Shown one piece after another: positions 8,336 to 16,331 of a stretch of DNA of 64,000 bases (within the stretch, counting starts at the first letter, position 1; each line of letters starts with the position of its first letter). The notes beneath the pieces are model-generated. The model was not told where the DNA came from. It did not search any database and worked only from the letters and a program-made list of their open reading frames with translations. Origin of the DNA: Firm-04 sp045642925 (GTDB lineage Bacteria; Bacillota; Clostridia; Oscillospirales; Ruminococcaceae); the NCBI GenBank assembly GCA_045642925.1, contig JAZUJW010000048.1:124001-188000 (forward strand), written 5' to 3'. Both the position numbers and the translations under genes were made by a program.

Positions 8336-9352
8336 TTATACCCACGATTTTAGTTCAAGTAGCTTAATTTGGGCGGTCATGCAGTCATCTGTCATTGGGA
8401 ATTCTTCACAATAGTCTGTGGAAAGATATTTTTTGTTGTCATCTGCAAAAACCGTCACGATGGTCTTGTCACCGCCGATGCGGTCGCCTGCCTGTAAACA
8501 GCCCAGAAGGTTCGCGCCGGAACTGATACCGACACCCAGACCAAACTGTCTGGAAAGCATCTGTGCCATGCGAATAGAGTCAATGTCATCCACGGATACA
8601 ATGCCTGTGGATTCCTGTAATTTCATGATTGGCGGGATGAATTCATCGGAAATGCCCTGAATGCGATGCTTTCCGACTTTCGTTCCGGTAGAGAGCGTGG
8701 GAGAATTCAGGGGTTCGAGCGGGAAAAGACCGCAGGAAAGGTTGACCGTGCGGAGTCTTCTGCCGATGCCCATGACCGTGCCGCCCGTGCCGACACCTGC
8801 AACCACGGCATCTGCGACCTTGCCGATTTTTGCAAGCTGTTCGATGATTTCTGCGCCTGTGGTCTCGTAATGTGCTTCAGCGTTGTCCTCATTGGAGAAC
8901 TGCCGCGGGAGAAAGACATTGCCGCTTTTGCCGAATTGTTCGGTGAGTTCAATCGAACCGAGGAAACCGCCTTGTTCTGCGGAAACCAGACGGACTTCTG
9001 CACCATAACTGCGAATCAGGTTGCGGCGTTCAATGCTCATCCAGTCCGGCATATAAATGACGACAGGGTTGCCAAGTGCTGCACCCATTGCAGAAAAAGC
9101 GATGCCGGTGTTGCCGCTGGTCGCTTCTGCGATGTAGTCGCCTGCGTGAATCTCGCCTGTTTCGTAGGCTTTTTTGAGGATATAGTAGGCAACGCGGTCT
9201 TTGATGCTGCCGCTTAAGTTATAGGCTTCAGCTTTGGCATAGACATGGCGGAGTTCGCCGCGGTATTCCAGCGTAATTTCGAGCATGGGCGTGTGACCGA
9301 CCAATGCAGAAAGCTGTTCAAATTTCGCAGCGAGCGACGGATTGATACTCAA
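8336..9352 (-). CDS. PLP-dependent cysteine synthase-like enzyme
   Basis: A 338-residue fold-type II PLP enzyme of the CysK/CysM group. The PLP-binding lysine is K51 in NLSGSIKDR, the substrate loop is TSGNTG (residues 78-83), and the glycine-rich phosphate loop is GVGTGGTVMG. The usual CysK motif is N(P/T)GGSVKDR, so NLSGS is a deviation and the substrate may not be O-acetylserine. The product ends in a Cys/Met-rich tail with YCEEFPMTDDCM. The start is a TTG nine bases after a GGGGG tract; no in-frame ATG fits. Monocistronic from its own promoter. O-acetylserine sulfhydrylase or a related sulfur or cyano-amino-acid enzyme is likely; the exact reaction is open. Confidence 0.88.
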   Translation of the reverse strand: MSINPSLAAKFEQLSALVGHTPMLEITLEYRGELRHVYAKAEAYNLSGSIKDRVAYYILKKAYETGEIHAGDYIAEATSGNTGIAFSAMGAALGNPVVIYMPDWMSIERRNLIRSYGAEVRLVSAEQGGFLGSIELTEQFGKSGNVFLPRQFSNEDNAEAHYETTGAEIIEQLAKIGKVADAVVAGVGTGGTVMGIGRRLRTVNLSCGLFPLEPLNSPTLSTGTKVGKHRIQGISDEFIPPIMKLQESTGIVSVDDIDSIRMAQMLSRQFGLGVGISSGANLLGCLQAGDRIGGDKTIVTVFADDNKKYLSTDYCEEFPMTDDCMTAQIKLLELKSWV

Positions 9353-9403
9353 GAAGAATTCCCCCTCTTATGGCGGTAAATTATCAGTTTCGCATACTGC
9401 TTT

Positions 9404-9432
9404 AGTATAGCACATTTATGGAGAAAATGCAA
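9404..9432 (-). promoter_or_regulatory. Sigma-A promoter of the cysteine synthase-like gene
   Basis: -35 TTGCAT (9427-9432), 17-bp spacer, -10 TATACT (9404-9409) on the minus strand. Confidence 0.75.
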
Positions 9433-9544
9433 CAGTTTTTTTCTGTTTGCGATATGGAGTGCGGGAGAATTTTCATTTTTCGATGGAGAAGGGCGGCAAT
9501 TGCGGCGAGAAAATGCAGATTGATAAAAAAATCAATTACAGCAC

Positions 9545-9573
9545 TTGACAAATGGGGAATACTGTGCTATAAT
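9545..9573 (+). promoter_or_regulatory. Consensus promoter of tRNA-Val
   Basis: Perfect TTGACA (9545-9550), 17-bp spacer, perfect TATAAT (9568-9573); transcription should start a few bases before the mature tRNA. Confidence 0.92.
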
Positions 9574-9586
9574 AATATGGTCATAT

Positions 9587-9660
9587 GGAGGCATAGCTCA
9601 GCTGGTTAGAGCGTACGGTTCACATCCGTGAGGTCGCGGGTTCGAGTCCCTCTGTCTCCA
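9587..9660 (+). tRNA. tRNA-Val, anticodon CAC
   Basis: A 74-base cloverleaf. The acceptor stem is GGAGGCA/TGTCTCC with discriminator A at 9660, and the D arm is GCTC-loop-GAGC. The anticodon stem TACGG/CCGTG has the loop TTCACAT, giving anticodon CAC, which reads GTG. The T loop is TTCGAGT. The 3' CCA is not encoded. The T stem GCGGG/CCCTC has one C-T mismatch at the second pair. Solitary gene with its own promoter and terminator. Confidence 0.95.
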
Positions 9661-9663
9661 TCA

Positions 9664-9697
9664 AACCGAAATACCGCAGAGGTGTTTCGGTTTTTTA
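9664..9697 (+). terminator. Terminator of tRNA-Val
   Basis: Twelve-pair stem AACCGAAATACC / GGTGTTTCGGTT followed by TTTTTT, four bases after the tRNA. Confidence 0.93.
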
Positions 9698-9709
9698 TTG
9701 TGCAAATAG

Positions 9710-9749
9710 AATGCTGTCTGAACCGTTTTGGCTTCAGACAGCATTTTTT
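9710..9749 (-). terminator. Bidirectional terminator overlapping the DUF2085 stop codon
   Basis: Thirteen-pair stem AATGCTGTCTGAA / TTCAGACAGCATT. On the plus strand it is followed by TTTTT, on the minus strand by a weaker TTCTATTTG. Its right arm contains the TGA stop and the last codons of the minus-strand gene. Confidence 0.8.
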
Positions 9750-10120
9750 ATGCTATGAAGAAATGATTCGGCTTTTCGGAATAGAAAGGCGTAGAAGCGA
9801 TATTGTGTTATCGCAACACCCAAGCCGCCCAGAAAGCCTGTTACGAATCGCCGCGGATTGGTCGATGCTTTGATGCGGAGGTATTGCATTGACCAGTCAA
9901 ACAGCATGACGGAAGCCAAAGCAAAACAAACGGGAAGCGAAAATATTTTCTTGCGGAATAAAAATAACGCGAATACGGCAGAAAGAATGACACCCGTACA
10001 TCTTGCGCATACAGGAAACTGATAGCCGCACAGAAAAAAACTGCGTTCGGGCATTTGGTGACACCCGAATTTTGCGCCCAGTTCCATTGCTTTCATCCAA
10101 ATGCGGTCTTGTCTGGTCAT
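9734..10120 (-). CDS. DUF2085 membrane protein
   Basis: The 128-residue protein carries the DUF2085 signature CHQMPERSFFLCGYQFPVCARC at about residues 20-41, with four conserved cysteines and a histidine that look like a metal site. After it come two or three membrane helices (about 43-60, 63-80, 90-110). The function of the family is not established. It starts with an ATGA overlap with the stop of the preceding zinc-ribbon gene, so the two are translationally coupled and transcribed together from 10367-10395. Downstream gene partners are absent. Confidence 0.8.
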   Translation of the reverse strand: MTRQDRIWMKAMELGAKFGCHQMPERSFFLCGYQFPVCARCTGVILSAVFALFLFRKKIFSLPVCFALASVMLFDWSMQYLRIKASTNPRRFVTGFLGGLGVAITQYRFYAFLFRKAESFLHSIKNAV

Positions 10121-10329
10121 TTGGCTTTAAATTTATGTCCGCAGTTGGTGCATACCCAATAATTTTTGGTAACGGTTTTCTTGTCAGCGCCGCACAAACC
10201 GCACAGAATGCCGATTGGCCCGAAGATCATATAACCGCAGCAGCCATCTCCCGCACTGAAATCTTTTCCTGTGGTTTTGGTTTCTGTTATCAATTGACAA
10301 ACATTGCATTTGCATTTGGGACAATCCAT
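10117..10329 (-). CDS. Small zinc-ribbon protein with hydrophobic Cys/Gly centre
   Basis: A 70-residue protein with CPKC near the start (residues 3-6) and CTNCGHKF near the end, a split zinc ribbon. Between them is a Gly/Cys-rich hydrophobic stretch (GDGCCGYMIFGPIGILCGLCG). The layout resembles LITAF-like membrane-inserted zinc ribbons, but the assignment is tentative. The start ATG follows an AAGGAG site by about ten bases. First gene of a two-gene unit with the DUF2085 gene. Confidence 0.75.
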   Translation of the reverse strand: MDCPKCKCNVCQLITETKTTGKDFSAGDGCCGYMIFGPIGILCGLCGADKKTVTKNYWVCTNCGHKFKAK

Positions 10330-10366
10330 GATGACAAATCTCCTTTGTATTCGATATGATAATCCT

Positions 10367-10395
10367 ATTATAAGGGAAAAAGCAGGTGATGTCAA
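10367..10395 (-). promoter_or_regulatory. Consensus promoter of the zinc-ribbon/DUF2085 unit
   Basis: Perfect TTGACA (10390-10395), 17-bp spacer, perfect TATAAT (10367-10372) on the minus strand. Confidence 0.92.
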
Positions 10396-10416
10396 GTAGA
10401 CACGCAAAGAAAGAAG

Positions 10417-10454
10417 AAAAGGCAGGAGAACACAATACTGTTCTCTTGCCTTTT
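10417..10454 (-). terminator. Terminator of the CPBP protease gene
   Basis: Imperfect stem AAAAGGCAGGAGAACA / TGTTCTCTTGCCTTTT. Both sides end in A/T runs, so it can work in either direction. The GGCA-GAG/CTC-TGCC stem resembles hairpins at 7539, 18585, 46081 and 59626. Confidence 0.8.
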
Positions 10455-10479
10455 GCTGGACAACGCTATATCAAGGAAA

Positions 10480-11424
10480 TCAATTTTCTTTGGAATCTTC
10501 AGGATTGGGTGCAGGAATCTGCTTGCTTTCTTTTCTTTGCGGCAAAAGCAGCGCAATGACACACGCAATCACCAGTACAACCGTCACCGCAGCTCCGCCT
10601 TCTAGTCCAAATGCCCCGCCGCTTAACCATGTACCAGCTTCTTTGGGAGAAAAATACATCATCGAATCCTCTAAACCACTGCCACTGACCGAAATGCCAT
10701 ATAAATTTCCCTGCGCAAAATTCCAGAATGAATGCATCGCCGCCGCCATCCATACACTATCTGTCCGCAGAAAAATCAAAGAAGCAAAAATACCGTACAA
10801 CAGCAAATTGCAAAGCGCCAAAACCGTAACGTTCGCATTTCCAAGATGCAGCATCGCAAATGCCAGCGCATTTACAAGCACCGCCCCCCACGGCGATGAT
10901 ACCGCACCAAAACTCGGCATCAGAAGACTGCGGCATATCACTTCTTCACTAAGCCCCTGCTGCATCCATGCAAGCACAATCCCAATCCCAAATGCAACAG
11001 ACCATTTCTCACCATATCCCGTGAATTCCATCGTGCCGCCTGCCCATGCAATCAGCAGCGCCACACTCAGCATCCCTGCGCCAATCAATATGCCAAGCAG
11101 ATAATCCCGCAAACACTTCCTTTTCGTAAAACCCATTGTCCGTAATGGTCTGCGCTCCAATACTTTGCAGTAGAATATCACAACCAATGTCATAAATGTT
11201 GTGCAGGAAAGCGTAAGAATATGCCCGTTGAATGCTTCTCTCAACAACGGCTTCAATATCAGCACCAGAACTAAATTACAAATAGTCATTGCTGCTTCCC
11301 CAATCAAGAACGCCAAACCAATACACAACAGCACAACAATTTTATTTTTCAACAGTGGGCTGTTCTGTTGACGGATACGCTCAAAAATCGGCAAAGTATC
11401 TTGCAATTTCAAATGTTCTTTCAT
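10480..11424 (-). CDS. CPBP-family intramembrane metalloprotease
   Basis: A 314-residue membrane protein of the CAAX-protease/bacteriocin-processing (CPBP, ABI) family. The active-site motifs are present: EEVICR (E160, E161, R165), a histidine in MLHLGN (H193) and HSFWN (H231, N235). All lie on transmembrane helices as in characterised Rce1-like enzymes. There are about eight hydrophobic segments. In other bacteria such proteins process peptides or protect against bacteriocins; no bacteriocin gene is nearby, so the substrate is unknown. It has its own promoter (11482-11510) and terminator and is probably monocistronic. Confidence 0.9.
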   Translation of the reverse strand: MKEHLKLQDTLPIFERIRQQNSPLLKNKIVVLLCIGLAFLIGEAAMTICNLVLVLILKPLLREAFNGHILTLSCTTFMTLVVIFYCKVLERRPLRTMGFTKRKCLRDYLLGILIGAGMLSVALLIAWAGGTMEFTGYGEKWSVAFGIGIVLAWMQQGLSEEVICRSLLMPSFGAVSSPWGAVLVNALAFAMLHLGNANVTVLALCNLLLYGIFASLIFLRTDSVWMAAAMHSFWNFAQGNLYGISVSGSGLEDSMMYFSPKEAGTWLSGGAFGLEGGAAVTVVLVIACVIALLLPQRKESKQIPAPNPEDSKEN

Positions 11425-11481
11425 AATATTCCAATATCCCTCATTTGTATGATAGATGTTTTGCTTTTATGCATGATACTC

Positions 11482-11510
11482 ATTGTAACACCGAATATCA
11501 GAATTGTCAA
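11482..11510 (-). promoter_or_regulatory. Sigma-A promoter of the CPBP gene
   Basis: TTGACA (11505-11510), 17-bp spacer, TACAAT (11482-11487) on the minus strand. Confidence 0.82.
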
Positions 11511-11527
11511 GTATTTTCGTTTTCCTG

Positions 11528-11535
11528 CATACACT
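11528..11535 (+). promoter_or_regulatory. Possible sporulation-type -10 box (CATACACT)
   Basis: CATACACT lies 33 bases ahead of the first cell-wall gene and matches the SigE/SigK -10 pattern CATACANT. The sequence 12 bases upstream (GTATTTT) is only a weak match to a -35. I found no sigma-A promoter for this operon. Tentative. Confidence 0.3.
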
Positions 11536-11568
11536 AATCTATATCAGATGCCAAAGGAGGTCTTGCTT

Positions 11569-12159
11569 ATGAATCAGCAGGAATTTGAAGATACCGCCGC
11601 ACACTACCGCGAAGAACTGCTGCGGATGTACCGCGCACAGAATATCCAGCCGCAGCCGAAACCCGATGTGCCTGTGACAGTTCCCGTCATCGCACAGCCC
11701 ACTCCGCCGCCTGAAACGCTTTCCGTACCACAATCTGTGGAATCGCTTCCGCCAACAGAGGATCGCCCGTCTTCCCGCTATCAGGGCACGATCAGCGTTC
11801 ACGTCACTACGGCACGCGGTGCGCGGCCTGTCGCCGCCGCAACGGTCATCATCACACAATCTGCACCGGATGGCACAGAACGCCTGATTTCCATGCAGAT
11901 TTCGGGCAGAAACGGCGAAGTGCCGCGTGTTTCCGTGCCTGCCCCGCCGCCTTCTGATAACCAGCGCCGTCCTGCCTTTTTCGCTTATGATATTACGGTA
12001 TCCGCCGCAGGATACTACCGCGAAAACAGCCGTGATGTGCCTGTTTTTCCCAATATTGTATCCTTGCAGAATTTTGATTTGATTCCGCTGCCCGCAGGGA
12101 CGGATGACGCGCTGACCGCAGGCGATGTCACATTCTATAATTCCCTGCCGCAGTCATAA
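11569..12159 (+). CDS. Protein with Pro-rich linker and carboxypeptidase-regulatory-like domain, cell-wall operon
   Basis: A 196-residue protein without a signal peptide. Residues 1-25 are helical and acidic, 27-65 are Pro-rich, and 66-170 look like a transthyretin/carboxypeptidase-regulatory beta-sandwich (GTISVHVTTARGARPVAAATV, with a later YDITVSAAGYY strand). That domain type usually sits on extracellular or spore-surface proteins. The start is fixed by AAAGGAGG eight to ten bases upstream. It is the first of four tightly spaced plus-strand genes; the next begins 18 bases after its stop. In related clostridia this pair recurs as a unit, as far as I recall. The function is unknown. Confidence 0.7.
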   Translation: MNQQEFEDTAAHYREELLRMYRAQNIQPQPKPDVPVTVPVIAQPTPPPETLSVPQSVESLPPTEDRPSSRYQGTISVHVTTARGARPVAAATVIITQSAPDGTERLISMQISGRNGEVPRVSVPAPPPSDNQRRPAFFAYDITVSAAGYYRENSRDVPVFPNIVSLQNFDLIPLPAGTDDALTAGDVTFYNSLPQS

Positions 12160-12177
12160 GAAAGGCGGTGTCTGCAT

Positions 12178-13566
12178 TTGCTTTCCGGACTTCCGTTTAT
12201 TCCTGAAACCGTGACCGTGCATCTTGGCACACCCGATTCCAATGCGGAAACCGTCACGGTATCGTTTCCTGATTACGTGAAAAATGTCGCATCCAGTGAA
12301 ATTTACCCCACATGGCCTGAAAATGCCCTGCGTGCGAATATATACGTTATTGTATCATATGTCCTCAGTCGTTTTTATACCGAATGGTATCGTTCCCGCG
12401 GGTATGCTTTTGACATTACAAGTTCTACGCAGTATGACCAGGCATTTGTGTATGGCAGAGAAATCTTTGAAAATGTCAGCAATCTGGTCGATGAACTGTT
12501 TCCGTTCTACATCCGCAGAGTCGGCAGTATTGAACCGCTGTTTGCCGCGTTTTGCGATGGCGCTGCCGTTTCCTGCAATGGACTTTCGCAGTGGGGAACG
12601 GTCGCGCTTGCCAATGAGGGCAAAACACCGTATGAAATCTTGCAGACCTATTACGGCGAAAACATTGAACTCGTTAAGACCAACGATATCCGCACGGCTT
12701 CTCCCACTTATCCCGACACCATTTTGCGGGAAGGAGAAGTCGGTGCGGATGTGCAGACGATTCAGACACAACTGAACCGCATTTCCCGCAATTTCCCCGA
12801 AATTCCGAAAATTGCAGAGGTAGACGGCATTTATGACGACAAGACTGCCGCCGCCGTCAAGGAATTTCAATTTCTGTTCAATCTTCCGCAGACAGGTGAA
12901 GTCGATGAGGCAACATGGTATCAGCTTTCATACATCTATACCAGTGTCAAGCGCCTTGCCGATTTGGAATCCGAAGGACTGCGCATAGAAGAAATTACCC
13001 GCGACTTCCCAACCGTGTTGAAAGAGGGCGACAGCGGCAGAAATGTTTCGTCGTTTCAGTATTACCTTGCCGTGGTCGGGGCATACTATGCATCGGTACT
13101 CCCCATTTCCATTACGGGTGATTATGACGAAGCAACGGTGGAATCAGTCAAATCGTTTCAGCAGACCTTCGGATTGCCGCAGACGGGTATCATGGACAGA
13201 AAAACATGGAATGACCTTTATGCTGCATATGCGGGCATTCTTGCTTCCCAGCCCGAAGAAGTATGCGCAAAACTGTATCCGAATCAGGTGCTTCGTGAGG
13301 GTGTGACCTCCGAAAATGTGCGTACACTCCAGCAATATCTGACCTACATTTCCCAAATCGACAGCGCAATTCCTGCTGTCAGCGATACGGGGTATTTCGG
13401 GCCGTTGACCAAGGCATCCGTGCAGGCATTTCAGCGGGAATACGGGCTGAATGTCACGGGCATTGTCGGTGCAGTGACATGGGATGCGATTGCAGGGGCA
13501 TATGCGGAAAGCAAATGCGGCGCGGGAAAACGTCCTTATCAAGCGCCCGGATACACGATTCGATGA
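12178..13566 (+). CDS. SpoIID-like protein with three peptidoglycan-binding domains
   Basis: A 462-residue protein. The N-terminal 180 residues resemble the SpoIID/LytB lytic transglycosylase domain: PDYVKNVASSEIYPTWPENAL (31-51), with E41 at the catalytic-glutamate position of SpoIID, and CNGLSQWGTVALANEGKTPY later on. Three PG_binding_1 repeats follow (about 183-258, 278-352, 370-445), each ending in a phrase like FQ..FGLPQTG..D..TW. No signal peptide is visible, odd for a wall enzyme and reminiscent of mother-cell spore proteins. It starts at TTG after AAAGGCGG; no ATG fits. A role in cortex or septal peptidoglycan is inference. Confidence 0.78.
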   Translation: MLSGLPFIPETVTVHLGTPDSNAETVTVSFPDYVKNVASSEIYPTWPENALRANIYVIVSYVLSRFYTEWYRSRGYAFDITSSTQYDQAFVYGREIFENVSNLVDELFPFYIRRVGSIEPLFAAFCDGAAVSCNGLSQWGTVALANEGKTPYEILQTYYGENIELVKTNDIRTASPTYPDTILREGEVGADVQTIQTQLNRISRNFPEIPKIAEVDGIYDDKTAAAVKEFQFLFNLPQTGEVDEATWYQLSYIYTSVKRLADLESEGLRIEEITRDFPTVLKEGDSGRNVSSFQYYLAVVGAYYASVLPISITGDYDEATVESVKSFQQTFGLPQTGIMDRKTWNDLYAAYAGILASQPEEVCAKLYPNQVLREGVTSENVRTLQQYLTYISQIDSAIPAVSDTGYFGPLTKASVQAFQREYGLNVTGIVGAVTWDAIAGAYAESKCGAGKRPYQAPGYTIR

Positions 13567-13583
13567 GGATGAAAGGAGAAGCT

Positions 13584-14096
13584 ATGCTGTACACAGATGC
13601 ACAGAAAAAAGAGCATATACAGGAAATTCTGCAATTGCTCTATGATATTTCCCTGCGGGATTCCCGCATTCCTACAGTATTGCCGTCTGACCGTTTCACG
13701 CCTGAAGCCGGCATTGCAGTGCGGGCGTTTCAGGAAGCATACGGTTTACCAATTACGGGCGAAATTGACGGAGATACGTGGAATGCCATTGTGGATACAT
13801 ACCATGCCGTTTCCGACCAGCCTTCGCCGCTGATGATTTTTCCCAACAGCGGATTCATTTTGCAGCAAGGCGACCGCGGCGAATTGGTTTATCTGGTGCA
13901 AATGCTTCTGGAAGCGCTTGCCAAACGCTATGAAAATCTGCCGCAGGTACAGCCAAACAGCGAATTTGATGCGCAGACGGCGGATGCTGTTCGAGCGTTT
14001 CAGGCGGTATCGGGCTTGCCGCAGACGGGCATTTTAGACCGTGATACATGGAATCATCTGGCGGCATTGGTAAATCAAATGCGGCTGCGTATCTGA
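13584..14096 (+). CDS. Two-domain peptidoglycan-binding protein
   Basis: The 170-residue protein consists almost entirely of two PG_binding_1 domains (about 15-75 and 90-165), with the family phrases AVRAFQEAYGLPITGEIDGDTW and AVRAFQAVSGLPQTGILDRDTW. It has no signal peptide and no catalytic domain. It follows the SpoIID-like gene by 17 bases with an AAAGGAG site and looks like a duplicated piece of that gene's C-terminal half. It probably targets or bridges peptidoglycan in the same process. Confidence 0.8.
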   Translation: MLYTDAQKKEHIQEILQLLYDISLRDSRIPTVLPSDRFTPEAGIAVRAFQEAYGLPITGEIDGDTWNAIVDTYHAVSDQPSPLMIFPNSGFILQQGDRGELVYLVQMLLEALAKRYENLPQVQPNSEFDAQTADAVRAFQAVSGLPQTGILDRDTWNHLAALVNQMRLRI

Positions 14097-14128
14097 AAAA
14101 AATAAGCCGTACAGAAAGGCGGTACAGC

Positions 14129-15238
14129 ATGAAAAGCACACAAAATCAACGGTTCTCTATCCTCAAGAATACGCTTTTTCAACTGATTATGTGCAGCGGC
14201 ACGGCATTATTGCTGATTGCTTTCATGATTCTGCGCTATGAGGGCTTTTTTGCGGCAGTCCGCACGGTTTTGCGCACATTGCGGCCGCTGATGCTGGGGG
14301 GACTGTTTGCACTTGTGCTGTATCGTCCGTGTGTGCGGTTTGAACAGGATTTGCGGGTGTGGAATGAAAAACGGCGGTTTCCGTGGTCTGCCCACTGCAT
14401 TCGCCGTTTGTCGATCACGGCGGGTGTGGCGCTGGCGCTGTTGACGTTGACGGGCATTGTTTGTGTTTTGCTGCCGCAATTGGCGGAATCGGCTGCCATG
14501 CTGACGGACAATCTGCAATTTTACGCAGAAAATCTGGAAGCGTTGACATCGCGGTTTCAGTTGCCGTCATGGATGTCGTGGGCGCGGGCGGATGAAATGC
14601 TGGAAAGTTTACGGCAGCAAATGCCGAAGATGCTGCAAAAGGCGTGTGGATACACGGCAGGTTTTCTGGGCTGTGTGTTGGATATTGGCATTGGGGCGGT
14701 ATTTTCGGTATATTTGCTGGCGGACAGAGAACGGCTCAACAGGCAGTTCCATATCGTGGCGGGAAAACTGGTTTCACAGCAGATGCGGGATAAAATGATG
14801 CACATGGCAAAGCTTTCGGCGGATACGTTTGCGCAGTTTTTGCGTTCACAGCTGACGGAAGCGGTCATTTTGGGTGTGATGTGTTTTCTGGGGATACTGG
14901 TGCTGCGGATGCCGTTTCCGGTGCTGGTGAGTGTGATTATTGGCGTGACGAATATTGTGCCGTATGTGGGGCCGATTCTGGGGACGGTGCCGTGCACGTT
15001 GATTCTTCTGATGGCGGAGCCGAAAAAGGCGTTGTGGTTTGTAATTTATATCATAGTGTTGCAGCAGGTTGAGAGTAATTTTATATATCCGCGGGTAGTG
15101 GGGCGTTCTGTGGGGTTACCGCCGACGTGGGTATTGGGAGCGATTGTGGTTGGCGGAGGGGTAATGGGCGCAGTGGGCATGGCGGTGGCGGTGCCGTTAG
15201 CGGCGGTGATATACACGGTGTTGTTTGAGGAACAATAA
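14129..15238 (+). CDS. AI-2E-family transporter (first copy)
   Basis: A 369-residue polytopic membrane protein of the AI-2E/UPF0118 family (YtvI-like). It has two N-terminal helices, an amphipathic region, and the conserved C-terminal block with IIGVTNIVPYVGPILGTVPC and QQVESNFIYPRVVGRSVGLP. Family members include YtvI of Bacillus and Na+/H+ antiporters, so autoinducer export should not be assumed. The start follows AAAGGCGG by about eight bases. It lies 32 bases after the peptidoglycan-binding gene, suggesting co-transcription with the cell-wall genes. A second copy is at 18645-19955. Confidence 0.88.
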   Translation: MKSTQNQRFSILKNTLFQLIMCSGTALLLIAFMILRYEGFFAAVRTVLRTLRPLMLGGLFALVLYRPCVRFEQDLRVWNEKRRFPWSAHCIRRLSITAGVALALLTLTGIVCVLLPQLAESAAMLTDNLQFYAENLEALTSRFQLPSWMSWARADEMLESLRQQMPKMLQKACGYTAGFLGCVLDIGIGAVFSVYLLADRERLNRQFHIVAGKLVSQQMRDKMMHMAKLSADTFAQFLRSQLTEAVILGVMCFLGILVLRMPFPVLVSVIIGVTNIVPYVGPILGTVPCTLILLMAEPKKALWFVIYIIVLQQVESNFIYPRVVGRSVGLPPTWVLGAIVVGGGVMGAVGMAVAVPLAAVIYTVLFEEQ

Positions 15239-15242
15239 TATA

Positions 15243-15284
15243 TTGAGGAGTCCAAAGGGAATCAATTCCCTCTGGACTCCTCAA
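15243..15284 (+). repeat. Palindromic element fragment, copy B
   Basis: A 42-bp near-perfect palindrome: TTGAGGAGTCCA / TGGACTCCTCAA enclosing AGGGAAT / ATTCCCT. The same module occurs inside copies A and D. It sits four bases after the transporter stop and has no T-run, so if it terminates transcription it is not by the usual rule. Confidence 0.75.
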
Positions 15285-15308
15285 GAAAATAGCCGCTTTC
15301 TTTTACGT

Positions 15309-16331
15309 TTATTCTACGGGGATTGTCTGACCGTTGATTGTCACGGATTCCAATAGCACAGGATTAATGGGCTGCGTGAAATTAAATATTCCGTTCGCTT
15401 CAACTGTCCCGTCTTCCTGCGTCCTTGCACTCAGTGCCGCATCGTATTCTATTACCTGCGATGTGCCGTCCGAGTAATTTGCCGTTATTTCCATCATGCA
15501 GTATTCCTTGTGTTGCAGATACATCGACTCTGCATCAATCTGGAATCCCATTACCAATGGCGATACAGTGATACGATACATCCGTTCTCCACACGGCAAG
15601 GTGTAATCTCCCTGCACTGTCCGCTGTGTCACACCATCCGCAATGTCCAGCACATAATCTCTCTCAAAATGCATCGGTTCTTCTGAAAGCGAGCCAACAG
15701 CACTCGACTCTGCATACAGCATATCACTCCAAACGTGCACCCCCTGCGGCTGTACATCCATATCATCTCCGCAAAGTTCATAATTGCACGAGAAACAGCA
15801 ATGACTGGTATTTCCCTCCACACGCAGCGACTTACTGCCGCTGTTAGAAAACATTGAGCCGATATATTCCTCTGAATCTGTGAAATTTGTTTGCACCTTC
15901 GCACATACATTATAATCGTCCTGTCCAAGATACGAATACAGCGGATGACTTTCATCCAGCGTCAGGTCATACAGCATATAGAATGAATTGGAATCTGCAT
16001 ACATATTCGTGATGTCGATTGTCCAGCCGTCACCTTCAAAATGGTCATCCACTGTCTTACCAATGGTTTCAAATGTCGTGCGGTCACCATCCATCAGATT
16101 GCGGTACAGCGCCGCATAATCCCAGTTGTTGACAGCACCGACTGTCAACGTGCCGCCTGCCAATATTACAGCCGCCGCGCCAAATGCAATTGCTTTGCGG
16201 CTGACAGCAGGGCGTTTGCGCGGCGCACTGCGCTCCTGTTCCATGTTCAAAATATCCTGTGCTTTCATTTCAATTTCCTCCTTTGAGCGTGTCACAGCAT
16301 CCATTGCATTGCGGTAACGATTCATCATCAT
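15309..16331 (-). CDS. Probable membrane-bound anti-sigma factor
   Basis: The 340-residue protein has a cytoplasmic N-terminus of about 45 residues, one transmembrane helix (about 47-67) and a 270-residue extracytoplasmic domain of mixed strands. This layout is common in clostridial anti-sigma proteins of the DUF4179 type; the family name is tentative. Its start, a GGAGG site followed by three consecutive ATG codons, lies 62 bases inside the sigma-factor gene upstream, so the two are translationally linked. It presumably holds the ECF sigma factor inactive until an envelope signal arrives. Confidence 0.75.
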   Translation of the reverse strand: MMMNRYRNAMDAVTRSKEEIEMKAQDILNMEQERSAPRKRPAVSRKAIAFGAAAVILAGGTLTVGAVNNWDYAALYRNLMDGDRTTFETIGKTVDDHFEGDGWTIDITNMYADSNSFYMLYDLTLDESHPLYSYLGQDDYNVCAKVQTNFTDSEEYIGSMFSNSGSKSLRVEGNTSHCCFSCNYELCGDDMDVQPQGVHVWSDMLYAESSAVGSLSEEPMHFERDYVLDIADGVTQRTVQGDYTLPCGERMYRITVSPLVMGFQIDAESMYLQHKEYCMMEITANYSDGTSQVIEYDAALSARTQEDGTVEANGIFNFTQPINPVLLESVTINGQTIPVE

